Below are positions 10,684-20,100 of a stretch of DNA of 64,000 bases, in pieces. Both the position numbers and the translations under genes were made by a program. The notes below the pieces were generated by a model. It did not search any database and had not been told where the DNA came from. It was given only the letters and a program-made list of their open reading frames with translations. Position 1 is the first letter of the stretch; the number at the start of each line of letters is the position of its first letter. Source of the stretch: Ypsolopha sequella (taxonomy: Eukaryota > Arthropoda > Insecta > Lepidoptera > Ypsolophidae); NCBI GenBank assembly GCA_934047225.1, contig OW203988.1:6048229-6112228 (forward strand), given 5' to 3'.

Positions 10684-10905
10684 TATATATTTTTTTATTT
10701 TTATTATTGTTTTTTTTAATGGTCTTCTTATAATGCGGATAGATGAAGGGTCTCGTGTGTTTGTTATTCGCAAAGACTGCAGTAACCACCGGCTTGAACT
10801 TTCTCCCTTCCAGCCGCTGCTTTATGTCTTCTTCGAAGGCTGCCAAGAGCTTGAGAAGTGTGGCTCTGGAGACGCTGGTGAACTGCATGCCATTCCCCAT
10901 ACGTA
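10673..10905 (-). CDS. Unidentified exon-like coding segment
   Basis: On the minus strand an acceptor (attacag) is followed by an open frame reading VRMGNGMQFTSVSRATLLKL, then LAAFEEDIKQRLEGRKF and VFANNKHTRPFIYP, ending in a Lys/Asn-rich tail and TGA at 10673. The first 60 residues look like real protein: mixed, with balanced codons and higher GC than the flanks. The tail reads into MITE sequence at 10681. I do not recognise the family. It could be a terminal exon, a transposase piece or a decayed retrocopy. Confidence 0.35.
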
Positions 10906-10961
10906 CTGTAATTTGTGGCAAAATATTAATACGGCCGAAATTCAACATTTAGATAGGAGCA

Positions 10962-11030
10962 AAACACACAGTCCTCGGTACACCTGTGTTTCACCCACGA
11001 TTATTACGTTCCAACGTGATGGCTGGTGAG
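10962..11030 (-). repeat. SINE tail fragment
   Basis: The minus strand matches the ATCACGTTGGAACGTAATAA tail of the SINE at 41411-41735, followed by GGTGTACCGAG. Confidence 0.6.
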
Positions 11031-11169
11031 CTCCAACTTCCCTTCACTGGACCAGTTTATGTATCAGAATGCTGAAGCTGCTCGGATCTACTTTAAGGAG
11101 CTGTCCTGGCTGGGCTGACTGACCGGGGGGAAGTACACAATATTCACGATTACCGAGAATCAGTGCAGC

Positions 11170-11329
11170 GGGTCTACCGCGTAATTCTCATTTGTATCAA
11201 CTTCAAGCAAATACATGCGAAATTCAACGCGTGCAAAAGAGATGGCATGTTAGGCGGGCGTCGTCCCACGCACGACAAATTTCAATCTCAAGTTGATGTT
11301 GATGAAAATCTGAATTACGCGGTAGACCC
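11170..11329. mobile_element. Fold-back MITE, inverted copy of 5864-6024
   Basis: 160 bp with GGGTCTACCGCGTAATTCTC termini. The interior is the reverse complement of the copy beside aminoacylase exon 3. Confidence 0.8.
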
Positions 11330-11371
11330 GCAGGACTCATCGCCCCCGCTACGAATTTAGATAGTTAGTGA

Positions 11372-11562
11372 GCCCTGTCGCCGTTCTCAGGCACAAATAC
11401 ACGCTTTTTAGGGCATGCGCAGGTTTCCTTACGATGTTTTCCTTCACCATTCAGCAAGTGAATGAAAGCAACTAAATACTATGCATATAAATTCCGAAAA
11501 ACTCATAGGTGCATGCCCGACCGGGGATCGAACCTGGATCTCAAGATTGAGAGGCCAGCGTT
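11372..11562 (-). mobile_element. tRNA-headed SINE, source of the adjacent array
   Basis: The minus strand carries a tRNA-like head with B-box GGTTCGATCCC, followed by the body also seen at 41411-41735 (GGAAACCTGC, GCCCTAAAAAGCGTGTATTT). The head runs without a break into the 26-bp array. Confidence 0.8.
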
Positions 11563-12668
11563 CTACCCCTGAGCTACCGTTGCTTATTCTACCCCTGAGC
11601 TACCGTTGCTTATTCTACCCCTGAGCTACCGTTGCTTATTCTACCCCTGAGCTACCGTTGCTTATTCTACCCCTGAGCTACCGTTGCTTATTCTACCCCT
11701 GAGCTACCGTTGCTTATTCTACCCCTGAGCTACCGTTGCTTATTCTACCCCTGAGCTACCGTTGCTTATTCTACCCCTGAGCTACCGTTGCTTATTCTAC
11801 CCCTGAGCTACCGTTGCTTATTCTACCCCTGAGCTACCGCTGCTTATTCTACCCCTGAGCTACCGTTGCTTATTCTACCCCTGAGCTACCGTTGCTTATT
11901 CTACCCCTGAGCTACCGCTGCTTATTCTACCCCTGAGCTACCGTTGCTTATTCTACCCCTGAGCTACCGTTGCTTATTCTACCCCTGAGCTACCGTTGCT
12001 TATTCTACCCCTGAGCTACCGTTGCTTATTCTACCCCTGAGCTACCGTTGCTTATTCTACCCCTGAGCTACCGTTGCTTATTCTACCCCTGAGCTACCGT
12101 TGCTTATTCTACCCCTGAGCTACCGTTGCTTATTCTACCCCTGAGCTACCGTTGCTTATTCTACCCCTGAGCTACCGTTGCTTATTCTACCCCTGAGCTA
12201 CCGTTGCTTATTCTACCCCTGAGCTACCGTTGCTTATTCTACCCCTGAGCTACCGTTGCTTATTCTACCCCTGAGCTACCGTTGCTTATTCTACCCCTGA
12301 GCTACCGTTGCTTATTCTACCCCTGAGCTACCGTTGCTTATTCTACCCCTGAGCTACCGTTGCTTATTCTACCCCTGAGCTACCGTTGCTTATTCTACCC
12401 CTGAGCTACCGTTGCTTATTCTACCCCTGAGCTACCGTTGCTTATTCTACCCCTGAGCTACCGTTGCTTATTCTACCCCTGAGCTACCGTTGCTTATTCT
12501 ACCCCTGAGCTACCGTTGCTTATTCTACCCCTGAGCTACCGTTGCTTATTCTACCCCTGAGCTACCGTTGCTTATTCTACCCCTGAGCTACCGTTGCTTA
12601 TTCTACCCCTGAGCTACCGTTGCTTATTCTACCCCTGAGCTACCGTTGCTTATTCTACCCCTGAGCAG
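11563..12668. repeat. 26-bp minisatellite built from a SINE A-box
   Basis: About 42 nearly identical copies of a 26-bp unit made from the SINE tRNA head. Read on the minus strand each contains GGTAGCTCAGGGGTAG, the polymerase III A-box, plus a short AT linker. The only changes seen are T-to-C at 11840 and 11918, exactly three units apart. The array ends in a degenerate unit with an inserted AGG at about 12666, followed by unrelated LINE-like sequence. There are no unique spacers, so it is not CRISPR. Confidence 0.95.
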
Positions 12669-12993
12669 GCTACCGCCGCTTATCGGTGTCGATCCCGTGG
12701 AAATATCCTAAAATCCCTTCTTAGCAGATGTCCACGTCGTAAAAGGAGCCTATAGGTATTTCTCTGGAAATCATGAGAATTTAAAATATAAAATTTCTTT
12801 ATTTCGAATTTTTTTTCTGAAACCTATCGTTTGGGTGGCAAATGAAAGGGATTTATGAGCTAATTGTAAAAATGTTCACATAAAAATGTATGACGTCATA
12901 AAAACCAAACGGCGCAATTTGAAGTTAAACACCTGATACTACAGCATTATGTACCATACAATAAAGATATTCCACATAGTCGCAACTTCCCGT

Positions 12994-13067
12994 CAAAAAA
13001 AATCCCATAGAATGCAAATAATATTTACCTTAAGGTAAATAATATTTACCTTCTATGGGATTTTTTT
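12994..13067. repeat. Near-perfect hairpin
   Basis: AAAAAATCCCATAGAA pairs with TTCTATGGGATTTTTT, enclosing two copies of AATAATATTTACCTT around a central TTAA. The stem is about 30 bp. It may be a minimal MITE. Confidence 0.7.
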
Positions 13068-13179
13068 ATGTGACATCATGCGCCTCAATACATTATATAA
13101 ATAATCATATATAACCAATGATTTTGTATTATACTAAATCTCATTGTATAGAACACATCTTGGCCTCAACTGTTATGAG

Positions 13180-13494
13180 CGGTTTCACAACCAGATTGTG
13201 AAAAACCCGCCTTTTTCTAAGTAATCGAAACAGAACACATTCACTCAATAGTTATTCAACAAAACCTTATTACGCAAGTATTGTGTATGTTGCTATTCCA
13301 AAGTATCCATTTGTTTCAGAACTTAAAAAATTTTGAAATTAAAATATTTTGAAATTACATTTTAGAACTTCAAAAACTTTGAAATTAAAATATTTTGAAA
13401 TTACAATTTACAGATACCAATGCAAACTTTGCGATGGAAACATACACAATACACGCGTAAAAAGGCGGGGTTTTTACAATCCGGCTGTGAAACC
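13180..13494. mobile_element. MITE upstream of the V-ATPase gene
   Basis: Terminal inverted repeats of about 37 bp: CGGTTTCACAACCAGATTGT at the left against CGGTTTCACAGCCGGATTGT from the right strand. It ends 314 bases before the V-ATPase start codon. Confidence 0.75.
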
Positions 13495-13808
13495 GAAAGT
13501 CTATTTGTCTATGTTATCTGTGATTCTTTATTTACTATTCGCCCATAAACACGAAATATAATGCATCTTTTTTTTGTCAATTCGACTTGACTTGGTTGCT
13601 ATTTTAATTCGGCAGCATTGTTTTTCTGGCAGGGACCACGGGTAACAAACGGAATAATTTCATTGCGCTGCGCTCTAAATGAAAAGAAATGAGCAAGACT
13701 AATAAAACCTTTACCTTCTTTCAAATAATTATAAACAGTATTTTCTTTTTTCTCTTTCTGCTGTCAAAAAGTAAAGCAAGAAGTAATTAGTTATCAGAAG
13801 CACCCAAA

Positions 13809-14423
13809 ATGAAACAGTTTCTTTGTTACTTAGTGCTCATCGCCCTTATGGCGGTAGTTCCGACAGTGGTCCTATTCTACATGCTCAGTGGCAGAGGAGA
13901 GAACATCAACATTGGCTGGTTCCTGGAGCACACCTCTCCATTCTTGTGGGGCAACTTGGGCGTAGCCCTCTCTGTGAGCCTCTCAGTGGCTGGAGCGGCC
14001 GGGGGGATTCACACCGTCGGCGTGTCCATCGTGGGCGGCGGCGTCCGTGCTCCAAGGATAAAAACCAAGAACCTTATTTCCGTCATCTTCTGCGAAGCTG
14101 TCGCCATCTACGGCCTCATAACGGCCATCATTCTCGCTGGTCTCCTAGAGAATTACTCGGAACCTTTAGAGAAGAGCGGGAAGCAGCAGAACTTCTTGGC
14201 TGGTTTTGTGATGTTCGGGTCAGGGTTGTCAGTGGGTCTGGTGAACCTTTTCTGTGGTCTATGCGTGGGGCAGGTAGGGTCAGGGGCGGCCCTGGCTGAC
14301 GCTGCAAACCCTGCGCTTTTTGTTAAGATTCTAATTATAGAAATCTTTGGCTCTGCCATCGGTCTGTTTGGACTGATCGTTGGAATTTATATGACTTCGA
14401 AGGTCAAGATGGGTAATGTGTAA
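13809..14423 (+). CDS. V-type H+-ATPase 21-kDa proteolipid subunit c''-like, intronless
   Basis: Subunit c'' sits in the membrane c-ring of the V-ATPase Vo sector and carries protons across endomembranes. The 204-residue frame is the normal length. It has an N-terminal membrane helix (about 5-26) and four more (about 46-68, 91-113, 128-153, 171-196). The proton-carrying glutamate is Glu96 in FCEAVAIYG and the second is Glu178. The signature [14 protein letters not shown] (77-90) is intact. AGAAGGI replaces the usual AAWGI, so it has diverged at a conserved site. It has no introns, a good start context (CCAAAATG) and a polyadenylation signal 31 bases after the stop. A GTAAGT overlapping the stop codon could be a cryptic donor. 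It is probably a functional retrocopy; a genuine single-exon gene is the alternative. Confidence 0.93.
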   Translation: MKQFLCYLVLIALMAVVPTVVLFYMLSGRGENINIGWFLEHTSPFLWGNLGVALSVSLSVAGAAGGIHTVGVSIVGGGVRAPRIKTKNLISVIFCEAVAIYGLITAIILAGLLENYSEPLEKSGKQQNFLAGFVMFGSGLSVGLVNLFCGLCVGQVGSGAALADAANPALFVKILIIEIFGSAIGLFGLIVGIYMTSKVKMGNV

Positions 14424-14453
14424 GTAGGTACTTAAGCATAACTGATTTTGTTC

Positions 14454-14459
14454 AATAAA
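14454..14459 (+). terminator. Polyadenylation signal of the V-ATPase gene
   Basis: AATAAA lies 31 bases after the stop codon, followed by a T-rich stretch. Confidence 0.6.
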
Positions 14460-14938
14460 GTTACATTATTTACCTTTCTCCACTTTGATTTTGTCGTAGA
14501 TATCACCTTCAACGATCCAAAATAAAGTAAATAAAATCCACAAGAAATGCCAAGATTCCATAACTAACCCAGCTACCAACGATGTAAACTCTGATTGTGT
14601 TTTTCACTTGTCGTTGTGGACTAATACGCAAAAAGACTTATCAGAAGGTGTTATTCACTCGGTCCATTAAACAATAGCAAAAAAGTAGGAAAAGTATGCG
14701 ATGTGCACAATGCAGCGGTTCCGTCAAACTAATATTCTATCCGGAATCCTCAACAAATTCTACATCGATCTTCTAACCATTTCAATTGATACAGTAGTTT
14801 TAGATATTGCTGCTGGTACACCAAATCTTCCAAAGGTTGCGATTTTTTGTTGATGTGATACGTTCGTAATATGTGTTTTGATCGAATCGTCCACATGGGT
14901 TTACCATTTTGTACTAACCCATAAAAAACATATTTATA

Positions 14939-15205
14939 TACAAGGTAACTTTTTGACTATCATCCAAATTCATACTAGAGGCTTGGTAAGTGATCGGCAT
15001 CATGAACCGATAACGATTTTTGTGAAATTCGTATAACAAAATTTTGACTTCCCATAGTAATTCACTCCCAGTCCTAAGTGAATCACTATGGGAAGTCGAA
15101 ATTTCATTTTTATGAATTTTACAAAAATCGGTACTGGTTCATGATGCTGATCACTTACCAAGGCTCAAGTATGAATTTGGACGATGTTCACAAATTCACC
15201 TTGTA
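14939..15205. mobile_element. TA-flanked fold-back MITE (TACAAGGT family)
   Basis: Ends TACAAGGT and its inverse, flanked by TA on both sides (14937-14938 and 15206-15207). The two halves pair over most of their length around CCATAGT. Relatives lie at 39109-39331 and 7905-8105. The TA duplication indicates mobilisation by a Tc1/mariner transposase. Confidence 0.8.
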
Positions 15206-15512
15206 TAAGAAGCAGTAAATAATACAACTATAACGTTTGAAAATCTTAGTTTATTCTGATTTATTGAGAAAATATGTATTTACAATCTTTTATATTTTAC
15301 AAAAATTAAATAACATTTAAAATAAGAGTATAATATTCTAGTAAGTTATCACAAATGCCTTAGTGATTGATAATGGTTTAGGTAATATTTAACACTTTTT
15401 TTTATACAAATGTTTGCTATTCTGCTGCCACATAACATTATATTAAGTGTTAAGGCACAAAGTTAATTTACAACAAATCTGGCACATTGAATGGCACGAA
15501 AAATAGGTATTA

Positions 15513-15678
15513 TAACCGATTCTGAAAGGTTTATTTTTAGTTTTAGTGCTGTCAAAACTAAATTTTCTTCATTGCAAAATAGTCCTTTCGTGTTAGGAAT
15601 AGAAGGTAAATTGCTTTGGAAAAAATCAACTTTTGAAAGCACTAAAACTAAAATTAAAGCCTTCAGAATCGGCTTTAT
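15513..15678. mobile_element. Fold-back MITE (CCGATTCTGAA family), copy 1
   Basis: CCGATTCTGAA at the left is inverted as TTCAGAATCGG at the right, with TTTTAGTTTTAGTGCT pairing inside. Relatives lie at 20173-20342 and 62900-63043. Confidence 0.75.
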
Positions 15679-16213
15679 TATATTACTAATTAATTTCTAA
15701 TCCTTAAAATATGATATAATTGTAAAATTTCATTTTCTAAATTATTTATCTAAAGGCGTAGATACAGTTTTAATAATACTTTTGCAAAATAGGTATACTA
15801 CACTATACATACATACGACATACATATACATATATCACATTCAACGCAATAACCTATGGAATAACAAAATAGTTTTCTTGTGAGGCCCAATTAGATTCAA
15901 CATAATAACCACGAAAATTCTCTGACTTTATAATAAGTACTTGTAAATTGACTTGCACGGTACAACAGGGGATCTAAAAAGGTCGACTTGGGTTCATTAT
16001 AAAATGATTTGAAAGTAGGATGGAGTTAGAGTTTTTTCACGCGTGCAAAAGAGACGGCATTAGAACAGAATCATAACATGATTCATCCAAAGCGGCCTTT
16101 TTAGAGGACCTGATGCTACAAATTAACAAATCAGCTGAGCTTTGCAACGCTGTAGTTATATGATTAAATAATTGGCTTTTATGCTTCACATAAAGATTTT
16201 TTCTCAAAATAGA

Positions 16214-16860
16214 AATTGAGGGTAAAGTGCAGTAAAGCAATAGGTTCAGCAGTAAGTAACCATTTAAATTAACAAATTGAGGGTAAAGTGCAGTAAAGCA
16301 ATAGGTTCAGCAGTAAGTAACCATTATAGCAAACCGGCCTTCCGTACTGCCACCTAGAGCCTCTCGCGGTAAACCTCCAGTTCGCTTTACTGATTAAAAG
16401 CGCATGCGTGCACCGCCTTACCGCCGTGTCGCTAGCGTTGCTCACACGCCGGTCAGTGAGTCTGAGAGCGACCGCCACACACTGTGATCTCTGTGTTTTC
16501 TTCGTTAAAACTCAATCCATGGGAGAAACCCCTCTCATACCATTTAAATTAACAAACTGAGGGTAAAGTGCAGTAAGGCGAAAAGGTTTAGCAGTAATTA
16601 ACCATTTAAATTAACAAATTGAGGGTAAAGTGCAGTAAGGCAAAAGGTTCAGCAGTAAGTAACCATTTAAATTAACAAATTGAAGGTAAAGTGCAGTAAG
16701 GCAAAAGGTTCAGCAGTAAGTAACCATTTAAATTAACAAATTGAGGGTAAGGTGCAGTAAGGCAAAAAATTCCATTTAAATTAACAAATTGAGGGTAAAG
16801 TGCAGTAAGGCAAAAGTTTCAGCAGTAAGTAACCATTTAAATTAACAAATCAGAGAAAAA
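16214..16860. repeat. About 61-bp minisatellite interrupted by GC-rich DNA
   Basis: Units carry ATTGAGGGTAAAGTGCAGTA and CCATTTAAATTAACAAA with a period of about 61 bp, six to seven copies, some shortened. A GC-rich segment of about 217 bp (16323-16539) interrupts the array after the second copy; its origin is unknown. It lies just past the trehalose transporter 3' end. Confidence 0.85.
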
Positions 16861-16918
16861 GTGGCCGGAATCAGAGATTCTGTTCAACGCGGCCAAAAGA
16901 CTGGTTACACAATATATC

Positions 16919-16924
16919 TTTATT
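16919..16924 (-). terminator. Polyadenylation signal of the Tret1-like gene
   Basis: AATAAA on the minus strand, about 120 bases after the stop codon at 17047-17049. Confidence 0.5.
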
Positions 16925-17046
16925 CATTCATTAGAAACAAACATACCCATTCATAATCTCATGAACACTGGTACAATACCCTATTTTGTATTTAAATATA
17001 TTTTTCTCAAATATACTCCTTATTCTGTATGAGTTAAGAGTGGTAT

Positions 17047-17171
17047 TTACGCCTGGTTCGTCAGCGATTCGTTCTTCTTTAGAGACTTGGTTCTGCCGCA
17101 GAAGTAATCTTCTATTTCCTGAAGAGTTTTCCCTTTCGTTTCCGGCAGGAATATGTAAAAGAACACCGAAC
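17047..17171 (-). CDS. Tret1-like last exon (helix 12, PETKG, stop)
   Basis: 40 residues: SVFFYIFLPETKGKTLQEIE, then DYFCGRTKSLKKNESLTNQA and stop. PETKGKTLQEIE is the C-terminal sugar-porter signature. Confidence 0.95.
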
Positions 17172-20100
17172 CTGAAGACAAAACAATATCATCGTAATTA
17201 TATAATTATCGCTAAAACAATAGATCGCAGTCCAAATCGTGAAAACTTAACTGCCCATCCTGTACAAACGTGACAACTTCACTGCCCATCCTGTACAAAC
17301 GTGACAACTTCACTGCCCAACCTGTACAAACGTGACAACTTCACTGCCCGTCCTGCACAAATGTGACAACTTCACTGCCCATCCTGCACAAACGCCGTTA
17401 GAGTTCAAGCCTTGTGCCTCACGCACATTCGCGGGCTCCACCTTATTTGCTTCTTTGACCTAGTGCAGGGATGGGGAAACTACGGCTCGCGGGCCATCTC
17501 CAGCCCGCGACCATCAAACAAAAATCAAGTAAAGTTTTGGTAATGTTAGAAATTTCGCAGCTAACTTGAAAGTTTAATTTAATTGCAATTTGCAATTTTT
17601 TTCGTATTTCAATAGTTATTTTGTAATATTGCACAATTAATTAGTGTTTCAGAAAATACATACTAATATTTTTATTTCAGTAAATAATATAGCCAAAAAT
17701 GCAACAACTTGGCCCGCCATATATTTCGTTAGTAAATATTGGCACGCGAAGGAAAAAGTTTCCCCATCCCTGACTAGTGTGTCGTCGGCACTGCAGTTGG
17801 ACGACTGTTTCGCGGTGTGCAGTGAAACTGTTAAATAAAGAGTGCTCCACATTCACAGCGAAACCCTCGCCTGAAGGGGACACTATACGAGTAAGACGAA
17901 ACGCAATATAGTATATCTCCTTTACACATAGCTTTGTCCCCTTCATGATGAGAGTCTCGCCAAGAATGTGGAGCGGCGATAACTTGTGATAGGTATCTTA
18001 TGACTCCTACACATGTTCTTTTATTGATATAGACACACGCAGAAAATAAAATATGAGAATGAGGTCCTGTCGTCGTCTACCAGTTGAAGTTATATATTTT
18101 TATACGATTTTAACCTTTATGACAACGTAATAACAGCTATTGGTTAGGTTGACGAGCCTGGTCAGTCTTATGTAGACAACCGTGCTGATTTATCATCATC
18201 ATTTCATTCCATAGATGAGAACTGATCAAAGGCGTACTCTAGGATGCATATCCGGTACTCTCTACTATCCTATCCACATCCTGCAGGCACGGTCTCCCTT
18301 CCATTACAGTGGCCCCCGGTCTACTCTTGGATATGCAATGGCTCCTGTAGTCCCATAAAACATGGGCCTTCAGGGGTTCAGGTTCAGGGGCTAGTGTAAA
18401 TCCTTGGGTTAATTCGTTAATTGAGTCTGGTCAAGCCACGCAGGGATCGGTGCATTTCATCCATTCATTCATTCGCATCATTTCATTCCATAGATGAGAA
18501 CCTTCCAGAAACTTTGTTCCGCTAATACAATCTATTATTTGAGTATACAAGGTAGGTAATGTAACTTTTATGTGCATTTGAACCAGACCAATTGCTATGT
18601 TACAACCGCTTAAAGACCAAAATGGGATGGTTTGTCAAATCCCAAGCTTTCATTCAGATCTTGGTTTTAGCATACAGGCGTAACGTAGAATATAAAAAGC
18701 GTACCATGATATTTCATGCTATATTCAAACCAGAGCCCCTATTCTGTATCTCTAGTTGGCAACTGGACTGGGTGCCTATCATTAAAAACATAGATAAAAA
18801 CTGAATTTTCAAAATTGCCTTTAGTGGGTATTGAACTATTTACGAACTGTGTCGTCACTTAAAGTGCTAACATATCCTTAGACAATCAGATTTCAATAGT
18901 ATATCTATGTTTTGATGATAACCCAGTTCAGTTGGCAACTAAAGATACATAATAGGCCCGCAGGACCTCAGAATACCTAACAATTGGCACATCACACTTC
19001 AGCCCAGCTACTCACGGGCCCTCGACGAGAGTACAAAACTCCTACTCACCAAGAAGGGACATGGTGCCATACAGAGCGAAGGCTCCATAATCGTTGAACG
19101 TGTGTCTGATAAGGGGGAAGGTTTTCACTACGGAGAACACTGAGAGGTGAGCTGCGCAGGTTGTCATTCCACCTATCACCCCTCGGACCTGGAATTAACG
19201 ATCTTTAGCTTATTAAGGTTTCTGGTAGATCCACAGCCGCACAAAATATATGGGTACCGTCGATACAAATGTATCTAATCCACGGTATACAGTGTGGACC
19301 GTGGTTAAAGGGAGAGTACCCTAAATATTAATGATGGTAAATTTTACTGAAAGGAAACATTCCTTATTTTTTTAAATACTTAGGTGAAACTTCATTCTCT
19401 GATCTTGCTTCATTTTCATCTTCATCCCGGCCAATCACTTGTTTGGCCGGGACTCGAAACGGGGAAATATGAAAAAAACAAATGATAAAAAAATATCCCG
19501 ATCGAAAGGGATCAAGGGTCTTGAGGATCGATTTCTTCTAAATAACACAGTGTCTTAAATTAAGGGAAAAAAGAATTCAATGGAAGAAAAGAGAGTCCCA
19601 CTCTGAAGCCCAACTGGGACGAAAATTAACCCTGGGAGCAAATAGTCCATACCTGTGTCGGATAGACCTCCCCAATCATGACCCAGGGCACGATGAGGTA
19701 GCCGAGCGTGCAGGCGATGATGAAGATGAAGATGCTGGCGACCGGGATCCAGGTGTAGACGGGCTCGATGTTGTTCTCCTTCCAATACTTCAGCCAGTAC
19801 ATGTACACCGCGAGGGTAATCATTGTGGCTCCGCAGCCGATTGCTGTTAACGAAGAACACATACGTTTTCAAAATATATACATGACATTTTGTCATCGGC
19901 ACCATAGGCACATCATGATATTATGTACATAAGTTTAACTAATTTAAAAATTTTGTAATCGTCATTATTACTCAATAGCCGATTTTCTACAATTGCCCCG
20001 CCCGCTCACGCCCTGAATGAAATCCTGGATCCACGCCTGGTAATCGAGAAGTTCGTACCAAGAGATCACAGAGGCGGTGATTTCAAAATGTGACGTCATC

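Noticed and set aside
11036..11120. Plus-strand exon reading SLDQFMYQNAEAARIYFKEL
   Set aside because: Protein-like for about 30 residues, but with no acceptor, no homologue that I recognise and a stop just upstream; too short to claim.
11563..12668. CRISPR array
   Set aside because: Units are directly adjacent without unique spacers, the host is an insect, and the unit derives from the neighbouring SINE.
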